Shown one piece after another: positions 7,222 to 16,296 of a DNA stretch of 64,000 nt. The notes beneath the pieces were generated by a model. That model was not told the origin of the DNA. It ran no database searches and saw only the letters and a program-made list of their open reading frames with translations. The DNA comes from Acidobacteriaceae bacterium KBS 89 (GTDB taxonomy: Bacteria > Acidobacteriota > Terriglobia > Terriglobales > Acidobacteriaceae), in contig KB906756.1 of the NCBI GenBank assembly GCA_000381605.1, forward strand, positions 806,001 through 870,000, given 5' to 3'. The first letter of the stretch is position 1; every line of letters begins with the position of its first letter. Position numbers and translations under genes: made by a program.

Positions 7222-8916
7222 ATGACGAGATTTACTACCCGATGGGGTAATCTCCCACAACTTCAGTTGCCTTCTTTCATGATGGAGGGAGGAATCCTGA
7301 CTCTGGGGGCAGCCGAGTTGAAGGTTCTGGTGACGCTCTACGCCCTTCACAAGTCGCGGTACAAGCAGCGCAGACACGACGACACGATTGCCAGCGTCAA
7401 GGTCGGGCAGAAGGTGCTTATGAAGCCGACCGGCTACACACGCGCACCAACCATCAGTGGAGCGGTGCATGGTCTTCAGAAGGCAGGCTTCGTCCAGATC
7501 GTGTGGGACCACACCGACAGCACCAAGCGTGGGGAGGCGTCGTCGGAGTACATCCTGACCGATCCTGATACCCGTGACCCACTCAGACTCACCCCAGGCA
7601 GTAGCAACATCTTGGGTTCACTCGGGTTGAGGTACTTCACGATTCCAGTCTGCTTGATCACCAGCGCCGCGCATTGGTCCCTGGCGAACCTATCGGGATC
7701 GGAGGCTCGTCTATACATCGCGATACTGTGGACAGCCAACCTCGAACGATCCCACCGATTCGAGCGCACGCATGCGCAGTTGTATCGCACCGCCCGGCTT
7801 ACATCCCCAACCTTCAAGAATGCACTGGACGGATTACAACGTCACGGGCTGATCCTCGCGAGTGAAGTCGAGACGATTGTGGTCATCCACCTCTGCGATC
7901 CATTCACGGGTGAACCGATGCACACGCCCGATGGTAACGATAGGAATGATCCCGCCCACTACTTCACTACCGATGGACGGAGATTCTCTTGGAATGGGGG
8001 GACAGACGGCGAGTGGGAACAGATCGTTCGGGATGCAGTTCCAGTCGGTGAACCAATTATCAAGCGGCAGAACGGCGACCTTATGATCTGCTGCCCCTTC
8101 CACGATGACCGAACCCCATCTTGTTCGGTGTGGCTGAAGAAGCGGCGCTATAACTGCTTCGGATGCCCCAAACCGGGCGGTTCAGGAACTCTGACCACAT
8201 TGTTAGCAAAGCTCACGGGCTGCACCAAGGGTGACACCATCCATCGGATCGCACGCGGACTCGGCAAGGAGGTTGCATTCCGTGAATCCAAATCCAGCGC
8301 CATTGCTACGGACGACAACGCCATCGCGCAGTACGACTATATCGATGCAAGATGCGTCCCGGTGAAGCGGATACTCCGGCTCCCGAACGATGAGCACGGG
8401 AACAAGCAGTTCAGGCAATTCAAGTGGGCTGAAAACGTCTGGGTTCTAGGTATCAAGGGCGTTGGCCCCGTGCTTTACAACGCGCATCGGCTCATGGCTG
8501 CGGGGACCGTCGTCATAGTCGAGGGGGAGAAGGATGCGGACTCAATAACCAATCTTCACCTCGGCGGGTATGGAGGCGAGACCATCGGTGTTACAAGCGG
8601 CGGAAGCAGAAGCTGGCACAGCAAACTCGCGAAGCAACTCCGCCACAAAGTCGTCATCGTGATGCCAGACAATGATGTGGCAGGGGAAGCCTATGCCGAA
8701 GCCGTCAGAGCATCGCTCGACGCCGAGCATATCGAGTACAAGACTGTGAGCTTTGCTGGCACAGGAGCGAAGGATGTGACCGAGTACCTGAGTGAGCACA
8801 CGACTGAAGAACTGGTTCAGCTCATTTATAGCGATTGGGTCAGGATGCCAGACGATACTCATCCAGCCATCCCGAACGAGTTGCGACGCGAGGACACTGA
8901 GTTCATCCTGGCGTAG
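7222..8916 (+). CDS. Winged-helix / CHC2 zinc finger / TOPRIM replication primase
   Basis: 564 residues combining replication domains. Residues ~20-240 contain two predicted winged-helix units (around GAAELKVLVTLYALHKSRY and LSGSEARLYIAILWTANLE), like plasmid initiators. At ~290-325 lies a DnaG-type CHC2 zinc finger: CCPFHDDRTPSCSVW, then YNCFGCPKPGG. At ~430-520 is a TOPRIM fold with VIVEGEKDADS and VIVMPDNDVAG, the metal-binding Glu and Asp-x-Asp of primases. It probably initiates and primes replication of the mobile element. No helicase partner is seen. It follows the integrase in the same direction. Confidence is high for CHC2/TOPRIM and lower for the initiator role. Confidence 0.82.
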   Translation: MTRFTTRWGNLPQLQLPSFMMEGGILTLGAAELKVLVTLYALHKSRYKQRRHDDTIASVKVGQKVLMKPTGYTRAPTISGAVHGLQKAGFVQIVWDHTDSTKRGEASSEYILTDPDTRDPLRLTPGSSNILGSLGLRYFTIPVCLITSAAHWSLANLSGSEARLYIAILWTANLERSHRFERTHAQLYRTARLTSPTFKNALDGLQRHGLILASEVETIVVIHLCDPFTGEPMHTPDGNDRNDPAHYFTTDGRRFSWNGGTDGEWEQIVRDAVPVGEPIIKRQNGDLMICCPFHDDRTPSCSVWLKKRRYNCFGCPKPGGSGTLTTLLAKLTGCTKGDTIHRIARGLGKEVAFRESKSSAIATDDNAIAQYDYIDARCVPVKRILRLPNDEHGNKQFRQFKWAENVWVLGIKGVGPVLYNAHRLMAAGTVVIVEGEKDADSITNLHLGGYGGETIGVTSGGSRSWHSKLAKQLRHKVVIVMPDNDVAGEAYAEAVRASLDAEHIEYKTVSFAGTGAKDVTEYLSEHTTEELVQLIYSDWVRMPDDTHPAIPNELRREDTEFILA

Positions 8917-9101
8917 CTGAGAAGACTGCCTCACGCCCCCTCTTATCATGGTGAACGGTACCGCACACGGTGCAGTTGCCGAATCGACAAACGCACCGCA
9001 CTGCCCGTATAGGCCAGAGGGAGGTCCGAAGGAGGTAGCGACCAGTCCCGCGCAGCCACAACACAACAGGCCGCCGAGTCTCTTTGCTATCCTTCTCTCA
9101 C

Positions 9102-10184
9102 ATGCGCAAGCTAACCCTGGCCGCCGTCCTCCTCGCCACCACCGCCCAAGCCCAGTTCCAAATCCAGGACTCCCACTCGACCGCCAGCCTCCGCGGCATC
9201 CACTCCGTCGGCAACGGAATCGCATGGGCCAGTGGAACCGAGGGCACGGTCCTCCGCACCACCGACGAAGGCGCAACCTGGCAACGCTGCACCACACCAC
9301 CCGACGCCGACAAGCTCGACTTCCGCGGCATCCAGGCATTCGACCAGAACACCGCCATCGTCATGTCCTCCGGCAAAGGAGACCTCTCCCGCCTCTACAA
9401 AACAACAGACGCCTGCAAATCCTGGAAGCTCGTCTTCACCAACCCAGACAAAGACGGCTTCTGGGACGCCATTCAATTTGTTGATCAAGAGCATGGATAT
9501 TTACTGGGCGATCCAGTGAACAATTCGTTTCAGGTCTGGAAGACACGCGACGGCGGAAATACCTGGGATCAAAACGACGCATTTGCGCATAGCGTCTTTC
9601 GTGCCGACCCGCTCACACAGGGCGCATTTGCGGCCAGCAATTCCGGCTTGTGGGTCTCAAGTGCTATAAGCTACGTAGCTTTTGGAACCGGGGGCACAGC
9701 TGGCGCGATGATCTATTCGATGTCCAGATCTACGGCCGCAGGAGGCGCTGGAGGAGGATCCCACCGCAGAATTCCTATTGGTAATGAGACCCAGAGTTCC
9801 GGAGTGTTTTCACTCTGCTTCCATTATGAGGACGGCTTAGCTTTTGTGGGAGTGGCGATCGGTGGAGATTACACGAAACCCGAATCCACAACGGGTACGG
9901 CCGCATTCACGATTGACGGTGGAAAGCTCTGGGAATCCGCCAAAATCCCACCCCACGGTTACCGCTCCTCCGTAGCCTACGACCCCACCCAGAAACTCTG
10001 GATCACCGTAGGCCCCAACGGCACCGACATCTCCCGCGACGACGGCAAGAACTGGACCGCCCTCAAACCCAGCGCACAAGACACACCCGACGCCGACAAG
10101 AACTGGAACGCCCTCTCCCTCCCCTTCGTCGTAGGCCCCAAGGGCCGCATCGGCAAACTACACCCCGAAGCACTCAAACCCTGA
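9102..10184 (+). CDS. Exported Ycf48-like beta-propeller protein
   Basis: 360 residues with a signal peptide (KLTLAAVLLATTAQAQ). It contains BNR/Ycf48-type blades: GTEGTVLRTTDEGATWQR, SRLYKTTDACKSWKL, QVWKTRDGGNTWDQ and a final TDISRDDGKNWTAL. Such seven-bladed propellers are scaffolds; the plant/cyanobacterial namesake helps assemble photosystem II, but here the role is unknown. GC-rich third positions resemble the chromosomal genes more than the integrase module beside it. ATG 9102 is chosen because the signal peptide starts there. Confidence 0.82.
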   Translation: MRKLTLAAVLLATTAQAQFQIQDSHSTASLRGIHSVGNGIAWASGTEGTVLRTTDEGATWQRCTTPPDADKLDFRGIQAFDQNTAIVMSSGKGDLSRLYKTTDACKSWKLVFTNPDKDGFWDAIQFVDQEHGYLLGDPVNNSFQVWKTRDGGNTWDQNDAFAHSVFRADPLTQGAFAASNSGLWVSSAISYVAFGTGGTAGAMIYSMSRSTAAGGAGGGSHRRIPIGNETQSSGVFSLCFHYEDGLAFVGVAIGGDYTKPESTTGTAAFTIDGGKLWESAKIPPHGYRSSVAYDPTQKLWITVGPNGTDISRDDGKNWTALKPSAQDTPDADKNWNALSLPFVVGPKGRIGKLHPEALKP

Positions 10185-10238
10185 ACCGTCCCCGTCTCCA
10201 ACTACGCCGCTTAGATACGACGCAAAAGAGTATGGACG

Positions 10239-10838
10239 CTATGCCGCGACTCGGGCGAGTTTCTGCACGGTCGTAGGACTGACACTCATCTCCGCAGCAA
10301 TCTTCCGAACCGATAGACCAGCGGCTTTGAGCTTCCGATAAGTCTTCATCGTGACCGCATCGTCCTCAACCTTCGGACGACCCCCAACTCTGCCCTGTGA
10401 CCTCGCCCGTTCAAGACCCGCTATGGTGCGTTCACTCAGCCTGACCCGCTCCTGCTTCGCCACCGCCGCAAGGATACCGATGACTGCCTCCTTGAATATG
10501 CCCGTACTGTCTAGGTACTGCTCCGTGAACGACCGATAGTCCACACCGTAGCCTGTGAGTCGCCGTAGATGGTTCAGCGTCTCCACGGTTCCCTCGCGGC
10601 TCAGTCTGTCGAGTGACCAGAAGCACAATATGTCGAACTCTCTCTTGGAGGCAGAGACGAACATCTTCTGGAATTGGTCGCGGTCGCTGCGCTTGCCCGA
10701 AACCTTGTCTACGTATTCCTGAACGATGTGCCACCCCTGCGTCTTGGCAAATGCCCTGAGTTGGATGAGCTGATTCTCGTGATCCTGCCCTTTGTCTTTA
10801 GTGCTTACGCGTGCATACAGTGCAACTCGCTTTGTCAT
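10239..10838 (-). CDS. Serine recombinase (resolvase/invertase family)
   Basis: 199 residues. The resolvase domain begins VALYARVSTKDKGQD with the catalytic Ser in RVSTKD; the LDRLSREGT and GIFKEAVIGILAAVAKQER helix segments follow. A C-terminal helix-turn-helix (~155-199, LSVRKIAAEMSVSPTTVQKL) binds DNA. This is the usual small DNA-invertase or resolvase size. It is transcribed toward the propeller gene. No res/dif-type site was identified, but palindromic repeats begin 350 bp away. Its presence supports the mobile nature of the region. Confidence 0.93.
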   Translation of the reverse strand: MTKRVALYARVSTKDKGQDHENQLIQLRAFAKTQGWHIVQEYVDKVSGKRSDRDQFQKMFVSASKREFDILCFWSLDRLSREGTVETLNHLRRLTGYGVDYRSFTEQYLDSTGIFKEAVIGILAAVAKQERVRLSERTIAGLERARSQGRVGGRPKVEDDAVTMKTYRKLKAAGLSVRKIAAEMSVSPTTVQKLARVAA

Positions 10839-11006
10839 AGTTGGAGGACTGTATCATATAACAACCGATAATTGACACAATCATTTTTGCCTCTCAATCC
10901 CGCGCCAATCGCTCCTGAGAATTACACCGTTTTCTGGTACACCACTCCCGACTGCCTCGACCTGTTGAAGGCGCATAAATTTATGATCGTTGGCCGCATG
11001 GTTGAA

Positions 11007-11242
11007 CTAGTAGACGGTGTTGGTGCCGTGGCAATAAGTTTGGATGGGGGATCGCCTGCATATTCTGCACCGTGGATCAATCCTCTGACCGTCTGGCAGT
11101 TCTGTGTTTGGGAAAGCCTGTCCGCACACATTGCAGCGTCGGACATCGCGGGATCGAGTCTCTTCGCAGACCTCTGCGGGGTAAGGAAGCCAGTCGGCGT
11201 AGTTGCCGATAACCCCGTTTTCCTGGAAGTTCGACGATAGGG
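11007..11242 (-). pseudogene. Zinc-ribbon-like coding remnant fused to a palindromic repeat
   Basis: On the minus strand an open frame without a usable start codon runs from the repeat at 11172-11233 to a stop at 11007. Read this way it gives NYADWLPYPAEVC, then RRCNVCGQAF, then DPRCRICRR, i.e. two C-x-x-C pairs spaced like a zinc ribbon. The first residues are encoded by the repeat arm itself. It may be a small gene whose 5' end was replaced by the repeat, or a chance frame. The overlapping plus-strand frame 10872-11240 looks less protein-like. Confidence 0.3.
11172..11233. repeat. Palindromic repeat, copy a (right part, long variant)
   Basis: Carries the right arm TTGCCGATAACCCCGTTTTC preceded by CTCTGCGGGGTAAGGAAGC. 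That extension recurs at 20787-20836, defining a long variant. No clear left arm is visible. Confidence 0.7.
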
Positions 11243-11401
11243 TACGGGTATGTGCGAAGGATTACTTCCCAGTTGCCGACCTCGTTCGCCAAAGTTCGTC
11301 GCCAATCCAGCATTGGGCAAAATAAGCCCATACTTTCCAAGTCTCTGGAATAACACCCGCCGTGTCGTAGACTGGTGAGGCCTTCACGTTGGACAAACGT
11401 C

Positions 11402-11881
11402 ATGTCACACCACCACACCCAGACGCTATCGCAGAGACTCTGGCAAGCAGCAATCTTGATCGTGCTCCTCCCGCTAATCTTGCCCCTCATCGCCCTTGGT
11501 TTATCTTTTGGGGTACTTCACCGCATCTGCCTTTATTTGCTGGTTTGGGTACTCTGGCTGCCCAGAGGTAAAGACACGCTTTTCGTATATTCCGACAGCC
11601 CGATTTGGGGCGAGTACATGAGAGAGCAGGTTTTGCCGATGGTTCAAGAGCGTGCCGTCGTTCTGAACTGGTCAGAAAGAAGTAAATGGCGGAAATGGTC
11701 GTTCCCAGCCCATGTCCTTCGCTCTTTCGGTGGTGGTCAAGAGTTCAATCCGATGGTGGTTTTGTTCCGACCATTCCGACGCGCCCAAACATTCAGATTT
11801 TGGTCAGCCTTCAGGTGCTGGAAGGGCGGCGATACCGACCCAGTTGAGCGGTTGCGAAACGAGTTACTGATCAACCTTTGA
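11402..11881 (+). CDS. Small membrane protein of unknown function
   Basis: 159 residues. One long hydrophobic stretch or a hairpin (AAILIVLLPLILPLIALGL, then ICLYLLVWVLWLP) spans about residues 18-60 and is followed by a basic, aromatic-rich cytoplasmic part (KDTLFVYSDSPIWGEYM, NWSERSKWRKW, SFGGGQEFNPMVVLF). The sequence is well formed and ends ELLINL, so I take it as a real gene. I do not recognise a named family. It is followed 45 bases later by palindromic repeat b. ATG 11402 is chosen over an upstream alternative. Confidence 0.65.
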   Translation: MSHHHTQTLSQRLWQAAILIVLLPLILPLIALGLSFGVLHRICLYLLVWVLWLPRGKDTLFVYSDSPIWGEYMREQVLPMVQERAVVLNWSERSKWRKWSFPAHVLRSFGGGQEFNPMVVLFRPFRRAQTFRFWSAFRCWKGGDTDPVERLRNELLINL

Positions 11882-11926
11882 ACTCGACGCGGAGCATAAA
11901 TGATGCAAAACCGCGATTTCACCAAC

Positions 11927-11990
11927 TGCCCGTAAAGTCGGGTTATCGGCAAGTTCGCCTCGAAGTTGCCGATAACCACGTTTTCAGGGA
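11927..11990. repeat. Palindromic repeat, copy b
   Basis: 64 nt. The core stem GGTTATCGGCAAGTTCG / CGAAGTTGCCGATAACC has one mismatch and a 3-nt loop; an outer CCC/GGG closure sits beyond an internal loop. This is the cleanest copy. Confidence 0.85.
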
Positions 11991-12017
11991 ACAGACTTTG
12001 AGAGATGATTGCCTGTA

Positions 12018-12677
12018 ATGATTCAACCGTTCAAACGCCGAGCAGTTCTCGCAGTCATAGTCTTGGCATGCTGTGTACTGACGTTCGAGATCGCATCGGC
12101 AATCAAAGCTTTGCGAGCAAGAGCACTAGCTCTTCAGATGCTTCAGACTGTTGACCGCTTTAGACTAGGTGTGTCTTCTAAAGCCGAAGTTGAATCGAAA
12201 CTGCTCGAACTTAAATTGACCCCCGAAGATGAAGCATGTTCAGCTCCCGTCGGTTCTTCTTGTGAAGGCATCGGGGTCGTCTTATCAAACTATCCCCAGC
12301 TACCAAACGGGAATATTGCGGGCGTCATTGATTACGTATTAGGGAAAATCATCATCTTCCGACCGACTTACCTTATCGGCAACTTCTACTTCTACTCGGA
12401 TCGACTTCACTCTGGCGGAGTATCGTTTTCGACCGATGACGCATCCGTCGGTACTGAGTTCGCTTCGAGCGATTCAGGGCAAGATGCAATACCGCAATGG
12501 AGGCGAAATAACCGAACGGGAAACGAGTCGTACTTCAGGATTCTGGACTCTGCCCATCAAAGGGAGACGTCACTAGGGTCGGCCGATTTGTTCGACCTCG
12601 GGTGCATGGCATCGTTTATGGGCTGTAATACAGCCACAAAACTTTGGCCTTCCATCTCGCAGTATAAAACCCATTAG
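12018..12677 (+). CDS. Membrane-anchored hypothetical protein
   Basis: 219 residues with a basic N-terminus and one membrane segment (RRAVLAVIVLACCVLTFEIA), so a type II membrane protein or uncleaved export signal. The rest is soluble, with two Cys close together (ACSAPVGSSCEG) and a second Cys pair near the C-terminus (GCMASFMGC). Not recognised. It sits between repeats b and c as a single-gene unit. ATG 12018 is preferred over an in-frame TTG at 12009. Confidence 0.6.
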   Translation: MIQPFKRRAVLAVIVLACCVLTFEIASAIKALRARALALQMLQTVDRFRLGVSSKAEVESKLLELKLTPEDEACSAPVGSSCEGIGVVLSNYPQLPNGNIAGVIDYVLGKIIIFRPTYLIGNFYFYSDRLHSGGVSFSTDDASVGTEFASSDSGQDAIPQWRRNNRTGNESYFRILDSAHQRETSLGSADLFDLGCMASFMGCNTATKLWPSISQYKTH

Positions 12678-12684
12678 TTGGTGC

Positions 12685-12755
12685 TCCCGCAAAGTCGCAT
12701 TATCGGCAAGTTCGCTCTTTAGCGAGTCGAAGTTGCCGATAACCCCGTTTTTCGT
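12685..12755. repeat. Palindromic repeat, copy c
   Basis: Left arm CCCGCAAAGTCGCATTATCGG, right arm TTGCCGATAACCCCGTTTTT. The loop is longer than in copy b and carries its own stem CGCT/AGCG. Confidence 0.8.
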
Positions 12756-12823
12756 GCGCAAGGTCACTCCGCAAGTAGGCGGCTCTCCCTCTTTGGAAGA
12801 GTTGGCGAATAGCCATAGATACA

Positions 12824-13981
12824 ATGGACGGCATGCGGTTCGTTTCAGCGGTGATCCCCTTGATCTTGCTTGCTCCCCAAGTCTGGCCTCAGCAGATCCG
12901 CAGTGCTGGAGATACCCCAGCGTGGAAGCGGACACTACCAAAGGCGAACACTGTACTTGCGTTGCCCGGTATGGCGGCACGAGGCGGCGTCGTTTATGTC
13001 GCCTATCGAAGTTTCGATCTGCTCCGGTTCTCCGATCAGCTACAGGTGCTCGCAGTTGACCTGTCTTCCGGCAAGGAACTTCAACACACAACGATCTCAG
13101 TTCCTAGAGTTCATGGAGCGAGGGCTTCAGAGGGTTTTTACCTGTCTGACGACGGTCAAACACTCGCTTATGTGGAACTGCATGATCCTGGTCTGATCTT
13201 ACTGCTCGCCACTAAAGATCTGAAGGAAATGCGACGCTCCACTGTTCTCCCGTTCGAGGCGAAAGATCGTCGGCGACTCTTCGCTGGCTTCGATGAGAAT
13301 GGGCAACTTAGTTTCGCTTCTACTAGAGTGGATGAGCTTCGCTTCGTCCGAATGAGTCCAGTCGATCTGAAAGTCTCAACGGATCAGACGGCACCGGGTA
13401 TTACGCAACAAATGCCCGAGCAGGTCGTGTGGCTGCCCGCTATCAAACGCACCTGGACGAACACAGTTTCGACGCGCGGGGATCAGTGGAGAGAATATAC
13501 GGAAAGCGGGGCTGCGACGGGTGAGCAAACGGAGTACCGGCGTACGATCAGCAACGGCGCAGTTGTGCTCGGAACAGGGCAACTCCTGATGTTCTCCGGG
13601 AACATGATCGCCAAGGGTACAGTTCTCAGCTACAACAACCATCGGACTGGAGAACTGAACCTCGACTGCGTGCCCCGCCCGTATGGCGTCAGCGGTGTTC
13701 CAGGATACGCGGGAGCCATCTGCACGACACAACGGGACGTCCTGCCTGAAGCTGGCGGCGACAAGATCGTCACGTCTGAGTTCCTGTTGCTCAAGACAGA
13801 TGGGCCGACTGTGGCTTGGCGTCATCGAATGAACTTCCTTGCTGTAGCGGACGGGAACGAAGCTGACTCTGGCTTCCAGAGGGGTAATCCGCTGCTCTAC
13901 CGCGTTGGGTCGAAGCTCCTGATATTAGCCCCGACCAAAAAGCCGGAGTTAGCCGTCTACGAAGTCGCCCTGCCGCAATAA
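12824..13981 (+). CDS. Exported protein, probable beta-propeller
   Basis: About 385 residues with a signal peptide (FVSAVIPLILLAPQVWPQQ). Repeating strand motifs (VVYVAYRSFDLLRFSD, QTLAYVELHDPGLILLLATK, KLLILAPTKKPELAVYEV) suggest an irregular beta-propeller; no enzyme motif is visible. Two Met codons (12824 and 12833) are possible starts. Bounded by repeats c and d. Confidence 0.6.
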   Translation: MDGMRFVSAVIPLILLAPQVWPQQIRSAGDTPAWKRTLPKANTVLALPGMAARGGVVYVAYRSFDLLRFSDQLQVLAVDLSSGKELQHTTISVPRVHGARASEGFYLSDDGQTLAYVELHDPGLILLLATKDLKEMRRSTVLPFEAKDRRRLFAGFDENGQLSFASTRVDELRFVRMSPVDLKVSTDQTAPGITQQMPEQVVWLPAIKRTWTNTVSTRGDQWREYTESGAATGEQTEYRRTISNGAVVLGTGQLLMFSGNMIAKGTVLSYNNHRTGELNLDCVPRPYGVSGVPGYAGAICTTQRDVLPEAGGDKIVTSEFLLLKTDGPTVAWRHRMNFLAVADGNEADSGFQRGNPLLYRVGSKLLILAPTKKPELAVYEVALPQ

Positions 13982-14090
13982 GGCTTTTTCCCTTAGCGGA
14001 GTTCCGAGTAGCGGCTGCCCCCATAGCGTCTAGTGTCTCCATGTCCCGGTTTGTGAATCTGGAGCAGCATGGCGTCGAGTGATTTCAACC

Positions 14091-14157
14091 TCCCGAAAAG
14101 TCGGGTTTTGAGCAAGTTCGGCGGGTTGAACTTAGTCAAAACCCCGTTTTCGAGGAG
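14091..14157. repeat. Palindromic repeat, copy d
   Basis: Core stem GGTTTTGA / TCAAAACC plus AAGTTC / GAACTT. Compared with copy b (GGTTATCGG / CCGATAACC) both arms changed together and pairing is kept, i.e. covariation. Confidence 0.85.
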
Positions 14158-14256
14158 CTTAACTTCTACCGAACAGGTTGCCGACACCCAGAAGCTGACC
14201 AGAAGAACGTTTCTGAGAACCGATCAAAATGGGACCACGTAGAGGAAATTACTACC

Positions 14257-16296
14257 TCAAGGGGTGATTTCGACGGCTAGACCTGTTGTTTGAAGCCTCT
14301 TCTCACCCTCCTTGAGTCTCGGCACAATCTGGTAACTTCCTGCGGGCAACGGGTACATCGACCCCAGATTCTTTACAAGGTCATAGCCAGGCTTGTCGAG
14401 GTCCCCGTGAATGCAGCTATGTGGCTGGATCGGTATCGCGAAGTTTCTGTAACACATCATAAGTTGGCGTGGGTAACCCGGCATCCCGCTGCGTCCAGCC
14501 TGATCCTTCTCCTTCACTTCGTTCTTTGCGAGCACACGGTTTCCGCTCTGGTCGAGAACATCAAAACCTCCAATAAAGAAGCCGTCCAGGTCCATGCACG
14601 TCATGACTCCTACTTCCTTGTCCGTGGGATTGCTGACCCAGATCGCCAAGGGAGCGTTGTCGCGGAAGGTGCTTGGACGTGACGAAAGGCCGAACTGCAC
14701 TGCCCTTTGGCTTGGAAACATATAAGGAAGACTCGTCTCGGGTGTGACTACCTTTGCGCAGGCCTCGGGCAACTCAGACGGTGGGGCGATGCTACTACCA
14801 CTTTTTTTCGCGAGTGAGTAACGCAGGTTCAGCGGATCGTCGTCGTAGGCCCCGTCACGCCAGGCGGATACATCGATCTGCCCACAGGAGGCGAGGCCAT
14901 AGTCGAGTTGCATCGTCCCCGCAGGAAGGACGAAGACAAGCTTTGATAAAAGGGCGCATGGGTTGTGGTAGATCCCATAGACAGGCTTCCCCGTAACGAT
15001 AAAGTGTGCTGACCTGGCCGGTTCCAGCGTGATCCAGTGTTGACCGCGTGGAGTAAATAAGGCATCGGAACAGTCCCGGCATGCGCCTAGGCCGACCTTG
15101 ATCTGCGGAAATCCCGGCTGCGACGGGAACTGCAGATCGGGTATGCCGCCGACCAGACAAGTTTCTTGCGATGAATTCGTCACAGTGTAAACACGTCCCG
15201 CACGAGGCACATTGGCCATGGGCGCCAGATTCCGGGTATCGACCTGGTTGCCGAGTTTCATCAGGGCCTGCAAGGCAAGCTGATCCGCGCGGCACGGCTT
15301 GAGGTTGGTCTCGATTGCCGGTAGCATCGGATCGGTTGGATCACGAACCTCAACGGTAGCGATTCCGGAGGCGGCAACCGTTCTTCCGCCGTGCACGATC
15401 TCGCTGGTGGATTCGTAGTCTACGTGCCCAACGCGCTTCGGAAGCATCCTGTAGTCGCTAAGCAGGATTTCGAAGAATCGTTTTGACGCTTCAGGCGAGT
15501 TTTCTTTCGCCGCAGAGCAGTGATTGACGACGACAGTTGTATGCCCGTCAGCTTCTCGCCGGCGCAGCGTCCGAAAGGCGCATCTTCCGCCATTGCCTAT
15601 TGGCCGTTCGAGCCAGAGCGTAAACCAACCGTTATATCCGGACTCAAAGCTGCTCTTCAAATACGAAATGGAGTCGGAGCTGCGAAGCATGGCCGGTTCG
15701 ATTGACGGTGGCAGCGGTTCCGAAATGTCATTTCTGCTCAAACTGTAACGGGCCATCCACTCAGCGGACAGTTCCTCCCCAGGCACGAAGGCTCCGGCTC
15801 GCATTGAGGATATCCAGGCTTCTCCACACTGCACCAACCAAAGATGCTGGACGTCCAGAATGACTTTGTTGCCGCTGAGTGCGGTCAATCCATCCAAGCT
15901 GAGGCAGCGATCATAGTCGAGATGCTCCTGCGTTTGTGGGACGGACGACCATGCTATCAAGCGATGAGCCTCGCCACCCGGCAACATGCGGGATTGCGTA
16001 TTAGCAAATGTTTTCGCGGCGGTACTTCGGTCCGGACCGCCGCCGAATCGGGAACCGTATTCCTCTTGCGTGGGCAGATGCACAATGAAATCGCTTAAGT
16101 TGCAAGGCTCTTTCGCGCGATTCCGAACATCGAGCACGAGCAAGTGACCCGAAGTGGAGGCGGCCAACGCCTCGGGAGGAAGAGACACGCGCACGTCCAG
16201 CATTTCAGCCGTACAGATTGGTCCATAGGTCTGTGCGCGCAGACTGGGAGATACTGTCCACAGCAACAGGAAGAGCAGAAAACCTCTGAATCGCAT
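14257..16296 (-). CDS. Large secreted protein of unknown function
   Basis: 679 residues with a clear signal peptide (GFLLFLLLWTVSPSLRAQ). The mature protein is rich in beta strands and contains several C-x(n)-C segments (PICTAEML, PCNLSDFIV, CLVGGIPDLQF, CRADQLAL). The word order CRADQLAL...C-L-V-G-G recalls DUF4232-like modules found in actinobacterial and acidobacterial secreted proteins, repeated about two to three times; that link is tentative. No catalytic motif seen. It is transcribed against the neighbouring small genes. Upstream, 16297-17075 holds no convincing gene. Confidence 0.65.
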   Translation of the reverse strand: MRFRGFLLFLLLWTVSPSLRAQTYGPICTAEMLDVRVSLPPEALAASTSGHLLVLDVRNRAKEPCNLSDFIVHLPTQEEYGSRFGGGPDRSTAAKTFANTQSRMLPGGEAHRLIAWSSVPQTQEHLDYDRCLSLDGLTALSGNKVILDVQHLWLVQCGEAWISSMRAGAFVPGEELSAEWMARYSLSRNDISEPLPPSIEPAMLRSSDSISYLKSSFESGYNGWFTLWLERPIGNGGRCAFRTLRRREADGHTTVVVNHCSAAKENSPEASKRFFEILLSDYRMLPKRVGHVDYESTSEIVHGGRTVAASGIATVEVRDPTDPMLPAIETNLKPCRADQLALQALMKLGNQVDTRNLAPMANVPRAGRVYTVTNSSQETCLVGGIPDLQFPSQPGFPQIKVGLGACRDCSDALFTPRGQHWITLEPARSAHFIVTGKPVYGIYHNPCALLSKLVFVLPAGTMQLDYGLASCGQIDVSAWRDGAYDDDPLNLRYSLAKKSGSSIAPPSELPEACAKVVTPETSLPYMFPSQRAVQFGLSSRPSTFRDNAPLAIWVSNPTDKEVGVMTCMDLDGFFIGGFDVLDQSGNRVLAKNEVKEKDQAGRSGMPGYPRQLMMCYRNFAIPIQPHSCIHGDLDKPGYDLVKNLGSMYPLPAGSYQIVPRLKEGEKRLQTTGLAVEITP

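Noticed and set aside
10872..11240. 122-codon plus-strand ORF
   Set aside because: Starts at TTG without ribosome site and runs through repeat a; the minus frame looks more protein-like.
11402..14157. Integron gene-cassette array with attC sites
   Set aside because: The layout gene-repeat-gene is suggestive, but the arms lack the GTTRRRY/RYYYAAC core, and no IntI-type integrase with its extra domain is present.
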